A stretch of DNA of 64,000 nucleotides, taken from CAVYGM01 sp963768025. Its GTDB lineage: Bacteria > Bacteroidota > Bacteroidia > Cytophagales > Spirosomataceae. This document shows positions 16,965 to 24,875 of this stretch, one piece after another. The stretch is from NCBI GenBank assembly GCA_963768025.1, contig CAVYGM010000025.1, positions 41,324 through 105,323 of the forward strand, in the 5' to 3' direction. Under the pieces are notes generated by a model. That model was not told where the DNA came from. It made no database searches and saw only the letters and a list, made by a program, of their open reading frames with translations. The translations under genes were made by a program, and so were the position numbers. Every line of letters starts with the position of its first letter. The stretch's first letter is position 1.

Positions 16965-17969
16965 ATGAAACCGATTCAGAAAAGAATATTGGGTACGAGT
17001 GGATTGGACGTGTCGGCACTTGGGCTGGGATGCATGGGTATGAGCTGGTCGTACGGGCCGCCGAGAGATAAGAAGGAAATGATCGCCCTGCTTCGTGCCG
17101 CCGTGGAAAGAGGTGTTACCTTCTTTGATACCGCCGAAGTGTACGGGCCGTTAGTAAATGAGGAGCTTTTGGGGGAAGCCTTAGCACCTTTTCGCGGGGA
17201 AGTGGTAGTAGCAACCAAGTTCGGCTGGTCACCCAGCCCTACTGACACCGACCGGTGGAGTATCATTAATAGCCAACCTGAACACATTAAGAAGGTTGTC
17301 GAAGGATCGTTAAAACGATTGAAGGTGGAGGTGATTGACCTGTACTATCAGCATCGTGTAGATCCCGGAGTACCTATTGAGGATGTAGCGGGGGCGGTGA
17401 AGGACTTAATTCTGCAAGGAAAAGTAAAGCACTTTGGCCTTTCCGAAGCAGGCGCCAAAACGATTCGCCGGGCCCATGCAGTTCACCCGGTGGCTGCGCT
17501 GCAAAGCGAGTACTCCCTGTGGACCCGGGAGCCTGAAAACGAAATAATACCCACTTTGGAAGAACTGGGAATCGGATTTGTGCCATTCAGTCCGCTGGGC
17601 AAGGGCTTCCTAACCGGAACAATTAATGAGAATACGAAACTAGACAGTACCGATTTTCGCTCCACCGTTCCCCGATTCAGTGCCGAAAACCGCAAGGCGA
17701 ACCAGGCAATGGTAGACCTACTCCATAGAATTGCCCAGGAAAAGGAAGCAACGGCAGCTCAGATTGCCCTGGCCTGGCTGCTTGCCCAAAAACCCTGGAT
17801 CGTGCCCATTCCCGGTACTACAAAACTGAATAGATTGGAGGAAAACCTTGGCGCACTGGCCATTGAACTCTCACCGGCAGACCTTGGTGAGATTGAAGAA
17901 GCCGCCGCAAAAATCGAGATCAGCGGAGCCCGGTATCCCGAGCAGATGGAGCGAATGACGGGCCTCTAA
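16965..17969 (+). CDS. Aldo/keto reductase
   Basis: 334 aa, full length. The family tetrad is present: Asp55 and Tyr60 in FFDTAEVYG, Lys85 in ATKFG and His130 in YYQHRVDP. The C-terminus has the NADPH-binding IPGTTKLNRLEENL segment. Sequence flavour is that of the YakC/AKR13-like group. It reduces aldehydes or ketones with NADPH in the cytoplasm. It follows the CMD-domain gene by 163 nt on the same strand and is probably controlled by the AraC regulator at 15021 (inference). Confidence 0.93.
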   Translation: MKPIQKRILGTSGLDVSALGLGCMGMSWSYGPPRDKKEMIALLRAAVERGVTFFDTAEVYGPLVNEELLGEALAPFRGEVVVATKFGWSPSPTDTDRWSIINSQPEHIKKVVEGSLKRLKVEVIDLYYQHRVDPGVPIEDVAGAVKDLILQGKVKHFGLSEAGAKTIRRAHAVHPVAALQSEYSLWTREPENEIIPTLEELGIGFVPFSPLGKGFLTGTINENTKLDSTDFRSTVPRFSAENRKANQAMVDLLHRIAQEKEATAAQIALAWLLAQKPWIVPIPGTTKLNRLEENLGALAIELSPADLGEIEEAAAKIEISGARYPEQMERMTGL

Positions 17970-18012
17970 TAACCTGGTATGCGGAAGGCTTAGAAGCTGT
18001 GATCCTGATTCC

Positions 18013-18376
18013 TTACCATTCCTGAATTAGTATCCCAAGTTGCTTGTCCAAGAGAGCGAATTCCTTTGCTTTCCAAGGGCGTACCTGCATATTACTCAAA
18101 TTAGGATGCAGAAATTCTGGATGCGTGGAAGAGACTTTCTGATATACTTCCTCAATATTCTCAGTTACCAGCCTAAACTCCGGATTATGCTCGTTTGCCA
18201 GCGCCTCATTTCGAAAAATCATTCTGTCTCAATCCATTTTTCGCCACAACACAAAACGGATTCTCTGATTTTATTTCGACATGCTCAATTTCAAATTCAA
18301 GACAATCAGCAAATGGTTTCAGGGCATCCTTGATGTCGCGGTAAAAGACGTTTGGAACTAGCTTTATAAAGTCCAT
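18013..18376 (-). pseudogene. Glyoxalase/bleomycin-resistance (VOC) family protein, one frameshift
   Basis: About 120 aa across two frames. The 5' part starts at ATG 18376 (MDFIKLVPNVFYRDIKDAL, then a CLEFEIEHVEI strand). It runs out of frame near 18217-18225, where CAGAATG appears to carry one extra A. The 3' part gives MIFRNEALANEHNPEFRLV, IEEVYQKV, VRPWKAKEFALLD and GILIQEW, typical of the second beta-alpha-beta unit of small VOC proteins. Function is not predictable from the fold. The coding signal on both sides is intact, so a sequencing error or recent mutation is likely. Confidence 0.6.
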
Positions 18377-18483
18377 TGTACTACTGATTTTGTTTTTTTC
18401 TTTGGGGTATATGGTTCCAAATGTTCCGTAAAGCCATGTACCCCGGAGGCATCAGCGGTTAATAGTATAGAGAGTCGGAAGCA

Positions 18484-19089
18484 CTAAACACCCCGCCCGG
18501 GATCGGCCCCTTCGAGGCGTTGGGTTTCATAGAAATTAGTGGAAAATATAGGCGTGAGCAAAAACCACGCACAAACCAGAAGGACGTCTCCCCCGAGAAG
18601 GGCTATTGGATGACCTACGGCATGTCCTACCGGAAATAACACGGCTCCAAGCAAAAGCAGACCTACCTTCCAGACCCTATATTGTTTTGTAAGGAACAGG
18701 GTAATGGAGAGTAAGATCAGACCCAAAGGATAGAAAATTCCAGGAACCAAGGTAGACAGGGTCAATGCAAAACTCTGGGATAAAATTCCTACGGCTTCCG
18801 TTGCATGAGCCTCCCGAAGTAGGATATTCGCTCTAAACAATACCTGCATACTCGCCCCTGCCAACGCACCTATGAGCAAAATACAGATGACGAGTAATCT
18901 GAGGATACTACCAGTTTGGCCCATAAGGGAACGAATGGCCGGCAGTCCCCCGATAAAGAGCAGAAAACTGATGGATAGGCAAATAGTCCAATGAATCGTG
19001 TCAGGGCTCAGTTCCTGCAAAGCGTCCCCAAGTAGCAACACAACGGAGGAGGCTACTAAGGATATGAAACTTAGTTTGGTTTCTGTCAT
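18484..19089 (-). CDS. Multi-pass membrane protein, DUF4386-like
   Basis: 201 aa with about six hydrophobic segments and few charged residues between them, beginning LSFISLVASSVVLLLGDAL. It is an inner-membrane protein with no catalytic motif that I recognise; the overall look is close to DUF4386-type proteins, which are of unknown function. The polar C-terminal tail (ETQRLEGADPGRGV) probably faces the cytoplasm. It is a single gene between the VOC and garD genes, all leftward, with a 138-bp gap to garD. Confidence 0.6.
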   Translation of the reverse strand: MTETKLSFISLVASSVVLLLGDALQELSPDTIHWTICLSISFLLFIGGLPAIRSLMGQTGSILRLLVICILLIGALAGASMQVLFRANILLREAHATEAVGILSQSFALTLSTLVPGIFYPLGLILLSITLFLTKQYRVWKVGLLLLGAVLFPVGHAVGHPIALLGGDVLLVCAWFLLTPIFSTNFYETQRLEGADPGRGV

Positions 19090-19227
19090 GCTATTGCTGA
19101 TTTTCGAACTAGAAAAGACTCTCTGTCAAGGACTTTCACTGGACTGGTAAATATACGCAAGTTTTGCAGTCACTCACAACAGTACCTCCTGGTTTCCAAT
19201 ACATAGCCTTACAAAACCGACTTGGGC

Positions 19228-20766
19228 CTACGTCAATGGCCCCGGATTGAACAACACCAGATCATTGTATAGTCCCAACCGATCCGTAGCGACTTTTTTG
19301 GTGCCACTGGCTACGTCCAAAATTAGCTGAAAGAGCTCCCAGCCCATTTCTTCGATGGTTTTGGTGCCGAACGCGATGGGGCCCGCGTCAAAATCAATCA
19401 GGTCGAACCAGCGGTTGCTGAGCTTGGAGTTGGAACTGACCTTCACCACCGGCACCATGGACAAGCCGTAGGGAGTACCCCGGCCCGTAATAAACACGTG
19501 TACATTCATGCCGGCGGCGAGTTGGAGCGTACCACACACAAAATCACTGGCGGGGGTAGCCGCAAAATTCAGCCCTTTGGTGCGAATCTTCTCTCCCGGT
19601 GCCACCACATCCACAATCGGACTAGTACCCGACTTGGCGATGGAACCCAGGGCTTTTTCCACGATATTACTCAGCCCACCCCGCTTGTTGCCGGGCGTAG
19701 TATTGGCCGAACGGTCCACCTGCCCCTGAGCCAGGTAAGCATCGTACCAGGCCATTTCGGCTTTCAGGGCCTGGGCTACCTCCTCGTTGGCGGCACGGGC
19801 CACCAGCAAATGGATGGCATCCCGTACCTCCGTCACTTCCGAAAACATAACCGACCCACCGGCCCGGACGATCAAATCGGCCGCAAAGCCAGCCGCCGGG
19901 TTGCCCGTCAACCCCGAAAAAGCATCGCTGCCGCCGCATTGCATTCCCACTACGAGGTCGGAGGCCGGGCAAGTTTCCCGTTGCCGTTCGTTCAGTTTTT
20001 TGAGGTGCTTTTCGGCTACCACCATGATGCCGTCCACCATTTCCTCAAAACCAGTGAAGGCTTCATCCTGCAAATAGAGAATAGAATTCCGGTCGTTGGT
20101 CTCGGAGGTAGGTAGCAGGCGTTCGGGTCGTAACTTCTCGCATCCCAAGCCAATGATCATTACCTCATCGCCAAAATTCGGGTTCTGAGCAATGTGCTTG
20201 ATCGTCCGGATGGGGATCATGGCCGCCGGGGCTTCAATGGCAATGCCGCAGCCATAGGAATGATTGAAAGTAACCACGTCGTCCACATTGGGGTAGCGTG
20301 GGAGTAATTCCTGTTTGATTTTGGCGCTGATGTAGTTGGTCATGCCCGCCACGCACTGCACGCTGATGGTAATACCCAGCACATTTTTGGTACCCACCGT
20401 CCCGTTGGCATTTCTATACCCCCGAAATGTGTAGCCGGTCAGCGGTTCCGGGGCCGGTGCCGGGTCGGGTTGGTACACAAGATCTTCCAGGTTGGGCGGT
20501 TGGGGCATCACGATATTCGTTTCGTTCAGCCAGGCCCCACTGGGAATATCGGTGGTGGTATAGCCAATAACCTGTCCGTACCGGATTACCGCACGGCCCT
20601 CGGGCAAATCTTCCAGGGAAACTTTATGCCCCATGGGTACATCCTGAACGAGTACCAGATCGTCGGAAATCCTCGTTCCTTTAACTAGCCCCAGGGGATT
20701 GGTGACAATGCCCACATTATCGGACGGTGCGGTTTTGAGCAGGGTACTTTCGGTGGTAGGTTTCAT
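19228..20766 (-). CDS. garD: Galactarate dehydratase (UxaA/GarD family)
   Basis: About 512 aa from ATG 20766 (a GTG at 20772 is also in frame). An N-terminal SAF-type domain (DNVGIV, GHKVSLEDLP, VIRYGQVIGY) is followed by the dehydratase body with GYRNANGTVGTKN, FNHSYGCG, GLGCEKLRPERL, ETCPASDLVVGMQCGGSDAFSG, FSEVTEVRDAIHLL and ATPASDFVCGTLQ. Segment for segment it resembles GarD more than altronate dehydratase UxaA. GarD dehydrates galactarate to 5-keto-4-deoxyglucarate. The upstream GntP permease gene ends about 10 nt before, so both form one operon for uptake and first catabolic step of the sugar acid. Downstream aldolase genes are not in the window. Confidence 0.88.
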   Translation of the reverse strand: MKPTTESTLLKTAPSDNVGIVTNPLGLVKGTRISDDLVLVQDVPMGHKVSLEDLPEGRAVIRYGQVIGYTTTDIPSGAWLNETNIVMPQPPNLEDLVYQPDPAPAPEPLTGYTFRGYRNANGTVGTKNVLGITISVQCVAGMTNYISAKIKQELLPRYPNVDDVVTFNHSYGCGIAIEAPAAMIPIRTIKHIAQNPNFGDEVMIIGLGCEKLRPERLLPTSETNDRNSILYLQDEAFTGFEEMVDGIMVVAEKHLKKLNERQRETCPASDLVVGMQCGGSDAFSGLTGNPAAGFAADLIVRAGGSVMFSEVTEVRDAIHLLVARAANEEVAQALKAEMAWYDAYLAQGQVDRSANTTPGNKRGGLSNIVEKALGSIAKSGTSPIVDVVAPGEKIRTKGLNFAATPASDFVCGTLQLAAGMNVHVFITGRGTPYGLSMVPVVKVSSNSKLSNRWFDLIDFDAGPIAFGTKTIEEMGWELFQLILDVASGTKKVATDRLGLYNDLVLFNPGPLT

Positions 20767-20775
20767 GATCACGGT

Positions 20776-22212
20776 TTACACAAAGGGAAAAAGTTTGGCC
20801 AATACCATAGACGCAATAAGTCCGGCAATCCCCATGACGGTGAGCAAATAGGAAAAGAACCGGATCGTTTCTTTTTCCACCATTCCCGCCATTTTGGTGA
20901 TAATCCAAAAAGCACTGTCGTTCATCCAGGGGAAAATCTTGGAACCGCAGCCGATCACAATGGCCAGGTACACCGGATGAAAACCGAAGCCCTGCGCACT
21001 GCTAAACCCATTCATCACGCCCACCGCCGTCACCATAGCCACCGTGGCTGACCCCTGGGCCGTTCGTACCACCAGCGTGATCAGAAACGCCAGGGGCAAA
21101 ATCGCCGTTTGGTAGCCCTGGGCCATTTGTCCGATCTCCACGCCGATTCCCGTTTGCTGCAACATTTGTCCAAAGGTACCTCCGGCGCTGGTAATGAGGA
21201 TAATCATACCCGCGCTCATGAGCGATTCCGAAACATTTTTACTAAAAAGCTCTGCATTCTTCAACCGGCTCCACATCAGATACAGCGCGATAAAAGCCGA
21301 AATAAACAGCGCAATGTTGGCATCGCCGATCAGTTGAAAAGTAGTCAGCAGGTACGCCGGAAATCCAGCCACCTCCGTCTCTCCAGGAGGAATGACCATC
21401 CCCAGAAAGGTATTGCCGGTAATGAGCAGAATGGGCAATACGATGGGCAGGAGGGAAAGTCCAAGTCCTGGCAAATCCTGATCTTTGATTTCGGCGTTGT
21501 GTTCCAGTTCTTCTATCGTGATGTCGGGCGTATCGCGCATGGGAAGCTCCCATTTTGCATTGGCCCACAGGGCGTACAGGTATCCACACAGTACGGTAAT
21601 GACGCCAACCGCCAGGCCGCCGATCATCATCACGCCGATGTCCACGCCCAGCTCCTTGGCTACATACAAGGGCCCCGGCGTGGGCGGTACCAGCGAATGC
21701 GACATAACCCCACCTGCAATGGCGCACATCAGGTACAGGCTAAACCGCCCCGGATGGCGCACGCTCAAGGACTTGACCAGCGGAATCATCAAATAGAATA
21801 CGGTATCAAAAAATACCGGAATCCCCAACACAAAACTTCCCGAAAGGAAGGCGAAAGAAGCGCGCTTCTGCCCCACCAGCGCCATAACACTGCGGATAAT
21901 GCGCTCCGCCCCACCACTTTTCATCAGGGCCGTGCCGATGAGGGAAGCAAACAGGATGAGAATCCCGATTTTGCCCACCGTGTTGCCGAATGCGTTGGAC
22001 AAACGCAACCCGATGGATTGCGTGGACAGGGCTTTGGCGGCGGCATCGTTCATGGAGCTGTGGATAGCATATTCATAAATCTGCGCCTGGGAAGTCAGGA
22101 TGCCGGTAAATAGCGCGGCCAGCAAAAGCGACAACAACGCGTGCAAACGCAGCACGATGATACAAAAAAGCACTACGGCGATGCCAACGCTGACAATAAG
22201 TAGGGGGTCCAT
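20776..22212 (-). CDS. GntP family permease (gluconate/galactarate-type H+ symporter)
   Basis: About 478 aa from ATG 22212 (a GTG at 22260 would add 16 residues). There are 12 or so hydrophobic segments. The sequence follows the GntP family: VVLFCIIVLRLHALLSLLLAAL, GKIGILILFASLIG, FVLGIPVFFDTVFYLMIPLV, PPTPGPLYVAKELGVD, TAQGSATVAMVTAVG and PWMNDSAFWII. Family members import gluconate and related sugar acids with protons. It is the first gene of an operon with garD, so galactarate or glucarate is the likely substrate (inference from context). Confidence 0.92.
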   Translation of the reverse strand: MDPLLIVSVGIAVVLFCIIVLRLHALLSLLLAALFTGILTSQAQIYEYAIHSSMNDAAAKALSTQSIGLRLSNAFGNTVGKIGILILFASLIGTALMKSGGAERIIRSVMALVGQKRASFAFLSGSFVLGIPVFFDTVFYLMIPLVKSLSVRHPGRFSLYLMCAIAGGVMSHSLVPPTPGPLYVAKELGVDIGVMMIGGLAVGVITVLCGYLYALWANAKWELPMRDTPDITIEELEHNAEIKDQDLPGLGLSLLPIVLPILLITGNTFLGMVIPPGETEVAGFPAYLLTTFQLIGDANIALFISAFIALYLMWSRLKNAELFSKNVSESLMSAGMIILITSAGGTFGQMLQQTGIGVEIGQMAQGYQTAILPLAFLITLVVRTAQGSATVAMVTAVGVMNGFSSAQGFGFHPVYLAIVIGCGSKIFPWMNDSAFWIITKMAGMVEKETIRFFSYLLTVMGIAGLIASMVLAKLFPFV

Positions 22213-22791
22213 GCGGAAGGTAGGGGTAAAGATAGGGGGGTAAAAGCTCGCTACGATCACTTTTCATAGCTAAGATTGGTGATCAGGGTACAGAGGAGGC
22301 TGTATTGGCTGATCTACTTGATTTTGTCCAGGTTTGCTGAAAAAATGCTTCATTGCTATCGCTTGGCGGCTGATAGAGCGGGTAAAACCTGAGCGCTCAT
22401 GGGAATGCCTTTGCCTCTTTTCCGGCGAAGTACCTCCGGCGGCTTTATTTATTCTCCTCCATAAGGCATTTTTTACCGATAAAATCTACGAATGAAGTAC
22501 CCCGCCTTTTGGATTCCTGGCTTATAGGAAGCCTGATTTTTGGGATAAGAACACGAGAAGTCATGCGTCAATTTTTGAACAAAAAGCTTTGGCTCTGGTT
22601 CATTTTTTGAAAAGCCGCCGATCCCAAATTAGATTTCCAAAGTACCCCGTTGGTACAATTTTTTACAGAAAACTCCTGGATATAAAACCCGCACCGCCCC
22701 CAGAGAATTTTTTCATGTATCGTCTGGCTCTTGAACTATCAACTACCCACCCATTCGTTCAATTTTATACACGAATTCAATCCCATTCCGT
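22213..22791. other. Long intergenic region between divergent units
   Basis: About 580 bp between the divergent gntP-garD and pao-like operons. It must hold both promoters. A short hairpin (GTACC-CCGTT-GGTAC at about 22642-22656) followed by AATTTTTT could be a weak terminator or leader structure. No ORF stands out. Confidence 0.4.
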
Positions 22792-23577
22792 ATGCAGGAG
22801 GAAAACGAACTATCGCAACTCACCGAAGACGAAAAACAGCTGTTCGAGGATTTAATGCCCGAAGACCTGGCAGAAATTATGGATTCGGGTGTCAACCGAC
22901 GTCACTTCCTTAAGCTCATCGCCCTGGCGAGCGGGGGAATCCTGGCCGGGCAGTCGGCTGCCGCTGAACGGGTACTTACGCGCCCGGTGCCCGTAGCGCC
23001 CGTTGATTTTTCGACGGCTACCCTCGAAAACGGGGTAAATCTGGCCTTACAGGTAAATGGTACTCCCCGCAAACTGACGGTGGATTCCCGCATGAGCCTG
23101 CTGGATACGCTGCGCGAAAGACTAGAACTCACCGGAACCAAAAAAGGCTGTGACCACGGCCAATGCGGCGCCTGCACGGTACTCGTGGACGGGCGTCGGG
23201 TGCTTTCCTGCCTGACCTTGGCGGCCAGTTGCGAGGGAAGTACCGTCAAGACCATCGAAGGCATTGCGACGGGCACGGCATTGCATCCCATACAAGAGGC
23301 TTTCCTGAAACACGACGGTTTTCAGTGTGGCTTCTGTACGCCCGGACAAATCTGCTCGGCGGTGGCCCTGCTCGACGAAGCGAAGAAAGGCCACGCCAGC
23401 TACGTAACCGAAAACATCCGTCAGAAGCCCGCTCCGGTGCAGCTTTCCGACGAGGAGATTCGGGAACGGATGTCGGGCAACCTGTGCCGCTGCGGGGCAT
23501 ACCCCAACATCGTGGCCGCCATCAAAGAGGTACATACCGGCAAACCCGTGGAGCAAACCTTTCGGATGGAAGGATAG
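22792..23577 (+). CDS. Aldehyde oxidoreductase 2Fe-2S subunit (PaoA/xanthine dehydrogenase small subunit type)
   Basis: 261 aa. Residues 1-34 are acidic and unusual. A Tat signal follows (NRRHFLKLIALASGGILAG, about 35-53). The rest holds two 2Fe-2S clusters: a plant-ferredoxin fold with GCDHGQCGACTVL and a later Cys in LSC, and a helical domain with FQCGFCTPGQ and GNLCRCGAY. It transfers electrons from the Mo cofactor to FAD. Two partner genes follow on the same strand. The Tat signal on this subunit alone matches E. coli PaoABC, in which the small subunit carries the assembled complex to the periplasm. The acidic extension before the twin Arg is odd. Confidence 0.92.
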   Translation: MQEENELSQLTEDEKQLFEDLMPEDLAEIMDSGVNRRHFLKLIALASGGILAGQSAAAERVLTRPVPVAPVDFSTATLENGVNLALQVNGTPRKLTVDSRMSLLDTLRERLELTGTKKGCDHGQCGACTVLVDGRRVLSCLTLAASCEGSTVKTIEGIATGTALHPIQEAFLKHDGFQCGFCTPGQICSAVALLDEAKKGHASYVTENIRQKPAPVQLSDEEIRERMSGNLCRCGAYPNIVAAIKEVHTGKPVEQTFRMEG

Positions 23578-23639
23578 CGTGACTTATCCATGAATTAGTA
23601 TGCAAATAGGGAACCTGCTAGACTGGCGATTTTATTACC

Positions 23640-23681
23640 CGCAGAGATTACAAAGAATTTACGCAGAGGTCGCAAAGATTA
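23640..23681 (+). repeat. Short imperfect tandem repeat
   Basis: Two units of about 21 bp, CGCAGAGATTACAAAGAATT and CGCAGAGGTCGCAAAGATTA, lie head to tail in the gap between two pao-like genes. Comparable CGCAGAG-rich intergenic repeats are common in Cytophagales genomes. Confidence 0.45.
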
Positions 23682-23801
23682 CATAGGGATTATCCAATCC
23701 ATACTGATTGAAAGTAGCATAGGTGTAGTGATTGGTTTACTATTATTTGAAAACACATTTGACTGGTTATCAACATATAGCAAAAATTATTCACTCCTTC
23801 T

Positions 23802-23841
23802 CTCACCGTGGGGGCGGCCCCCTCACTCATTCACTCATTAG
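23802..23841 (+). repeat. Dispersed intergenic repeat (copy A)
   Basis: CTCACCGTGGGGGCGG followed by CCCCTCACTCATTCACTCATT, ending just before the next ATG at 23847. A reverse-complement copy of the core is at 41877-41897. Confidence 0.6.
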
Positions 23842-23846
23842 ACTAG

Positions 23847-24854
23847 ATGCAACCATTCAAATATACCCGGGCCAAAGACGTGACGTCGGCCGTAAAACTA
23901 CTGACCGGAAACCCCAATGCTCGGTTTCTGGCGGGCGGAACCAACCTTCTGGATCTGATGAAAGAAGAGGTGGAACGACCCGACGAGTTGATTGACATCT
24001 CCCGGCTCGGCCTGACGGAGATCAAGGTACTTTCGGCGGGAGCCAGCAAGGGAGGAGTTTCCATTGGCGGACTGGGTAAAAATACCGACGCCGCCAACCA
24101 CCCGCTGATTCGGCAAAACTACCCCCTCCTGAGTCAGGCCATTCTGGCCGGGGCTTCGGGGCAACTCCGCAACATGGCCACCAACGGTGGCAACCTGCTG
24201 CAACGAACCCGCTGCGCGTATTTTTATGAAACTTCCATGCCCTGCAACAAGCGTGAGCCGGGCAGCGGCTGCGGGGCTTTGGAAGGCATCAACCGCATGC
24301 ACGCCATTTTTGGCTGGTCGGAACAATGCGTGGCCGTCTACCCGTCGGACATGTCCATAGCCCTGGCCGCGCTGGATGCCGTGGTGAAGGTGAGGGATGC
24401 CAGCGGACAGGAACGGACTATTCCGTTTGTTGATTTCCATCGCCTGCCGGGCACTACCCCCGAAAAAGACACCAACTTGAATCATGGCGAGCTGATCACG
24501 GCCATCGAACTCCCAACAAATAAGTTTGCGCCCCACTCCTACTACCTCAAAGTGCGCGACCGGGCCTCCTATGCCTTCGCGCTCGTGTCGGTAGCGGCGG
24601 CGCTGGAACTTGACAACAATCGGATCGTGCAGGCTCGCCTTGCCCTTGGCGGGGTGGCCCACAAACCCTGGCGGGCTACAAAGGCCGAGCAATTTCTGGT
24701 GGGCAAAGAGGCTACCGAAGCCAACTTCAAGCTCGCCGCCGATACCGAAATGGCCGAAGCCCGGCCGTTGGAACACAACACATTCAAAGTTGAGCTAGGA
24801 AAACGCAGCATGGTACTGGCGTTGCAAAAGGCCCTGAACGCTGATAAATCCTGA
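23847..24854 (+). CDS. Aldehyde oxidoreductase FAD subunit (PaoB/CoxM type)
   Basis: 335 aa. The FAD-binding domain is recognised by ARFLAGGTNLLDLM, IGGLGKNTDAANHP and GNLLQRTRCAYF. A Cys-rich loop (RTRCAYFYET, PCNKREPGSGCGALEG, SEQCVAVYPSDMS) matches the extra 4Fe-4S site known in PaoB-like subunits but absent from most xanthine dehydrogenases. The C-terminal CO-dehydrogenase flavoprotein domain follows. No signal peptide: it is probably exported with PaoA as a folded complex. It sits 269 bp after the 2Fe-2S gene and 21 nt before the Mo subunit gene. Confidence 0.92.
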   Translation: MQPFKYTRAKDVTSAVKLLTGNPNARFLAGGTNLLDLMKEEVERPDELIDISRLGLTEIKVLSAGASKGGVSIGGLGKNTDAANHPLIRQNYPLLSQAILAGASGQLRNMATNGGNLLQRTRCAYFYETSMPCNKREPGSGCGALEGINRMHAIFGWSEQCVAVYPSDMSIALAALDAVVKVRDASGQERTIPFVDFHRLPGTTPEKDTNLNHGELITAIELPTNKFAPHSYYLKVRDRASYAFALVSVAAALELDNNRIVQARLALGGVAHKPWRATKAEQFLVGKEATEANFKLAADTEMAEARPLEHNTFKVELGKRSMVLALQKALNADKS

Positions 24855-24875
24855 CGCCCCAAATCATTCACTTTT

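Noticed and set aside
21109..22113. Rightward 334-aa ORF
   Set aside because: It is antisense to the GntP permease. The composition (His/Gln/Arg-rich) is a shadow of membrane codons.
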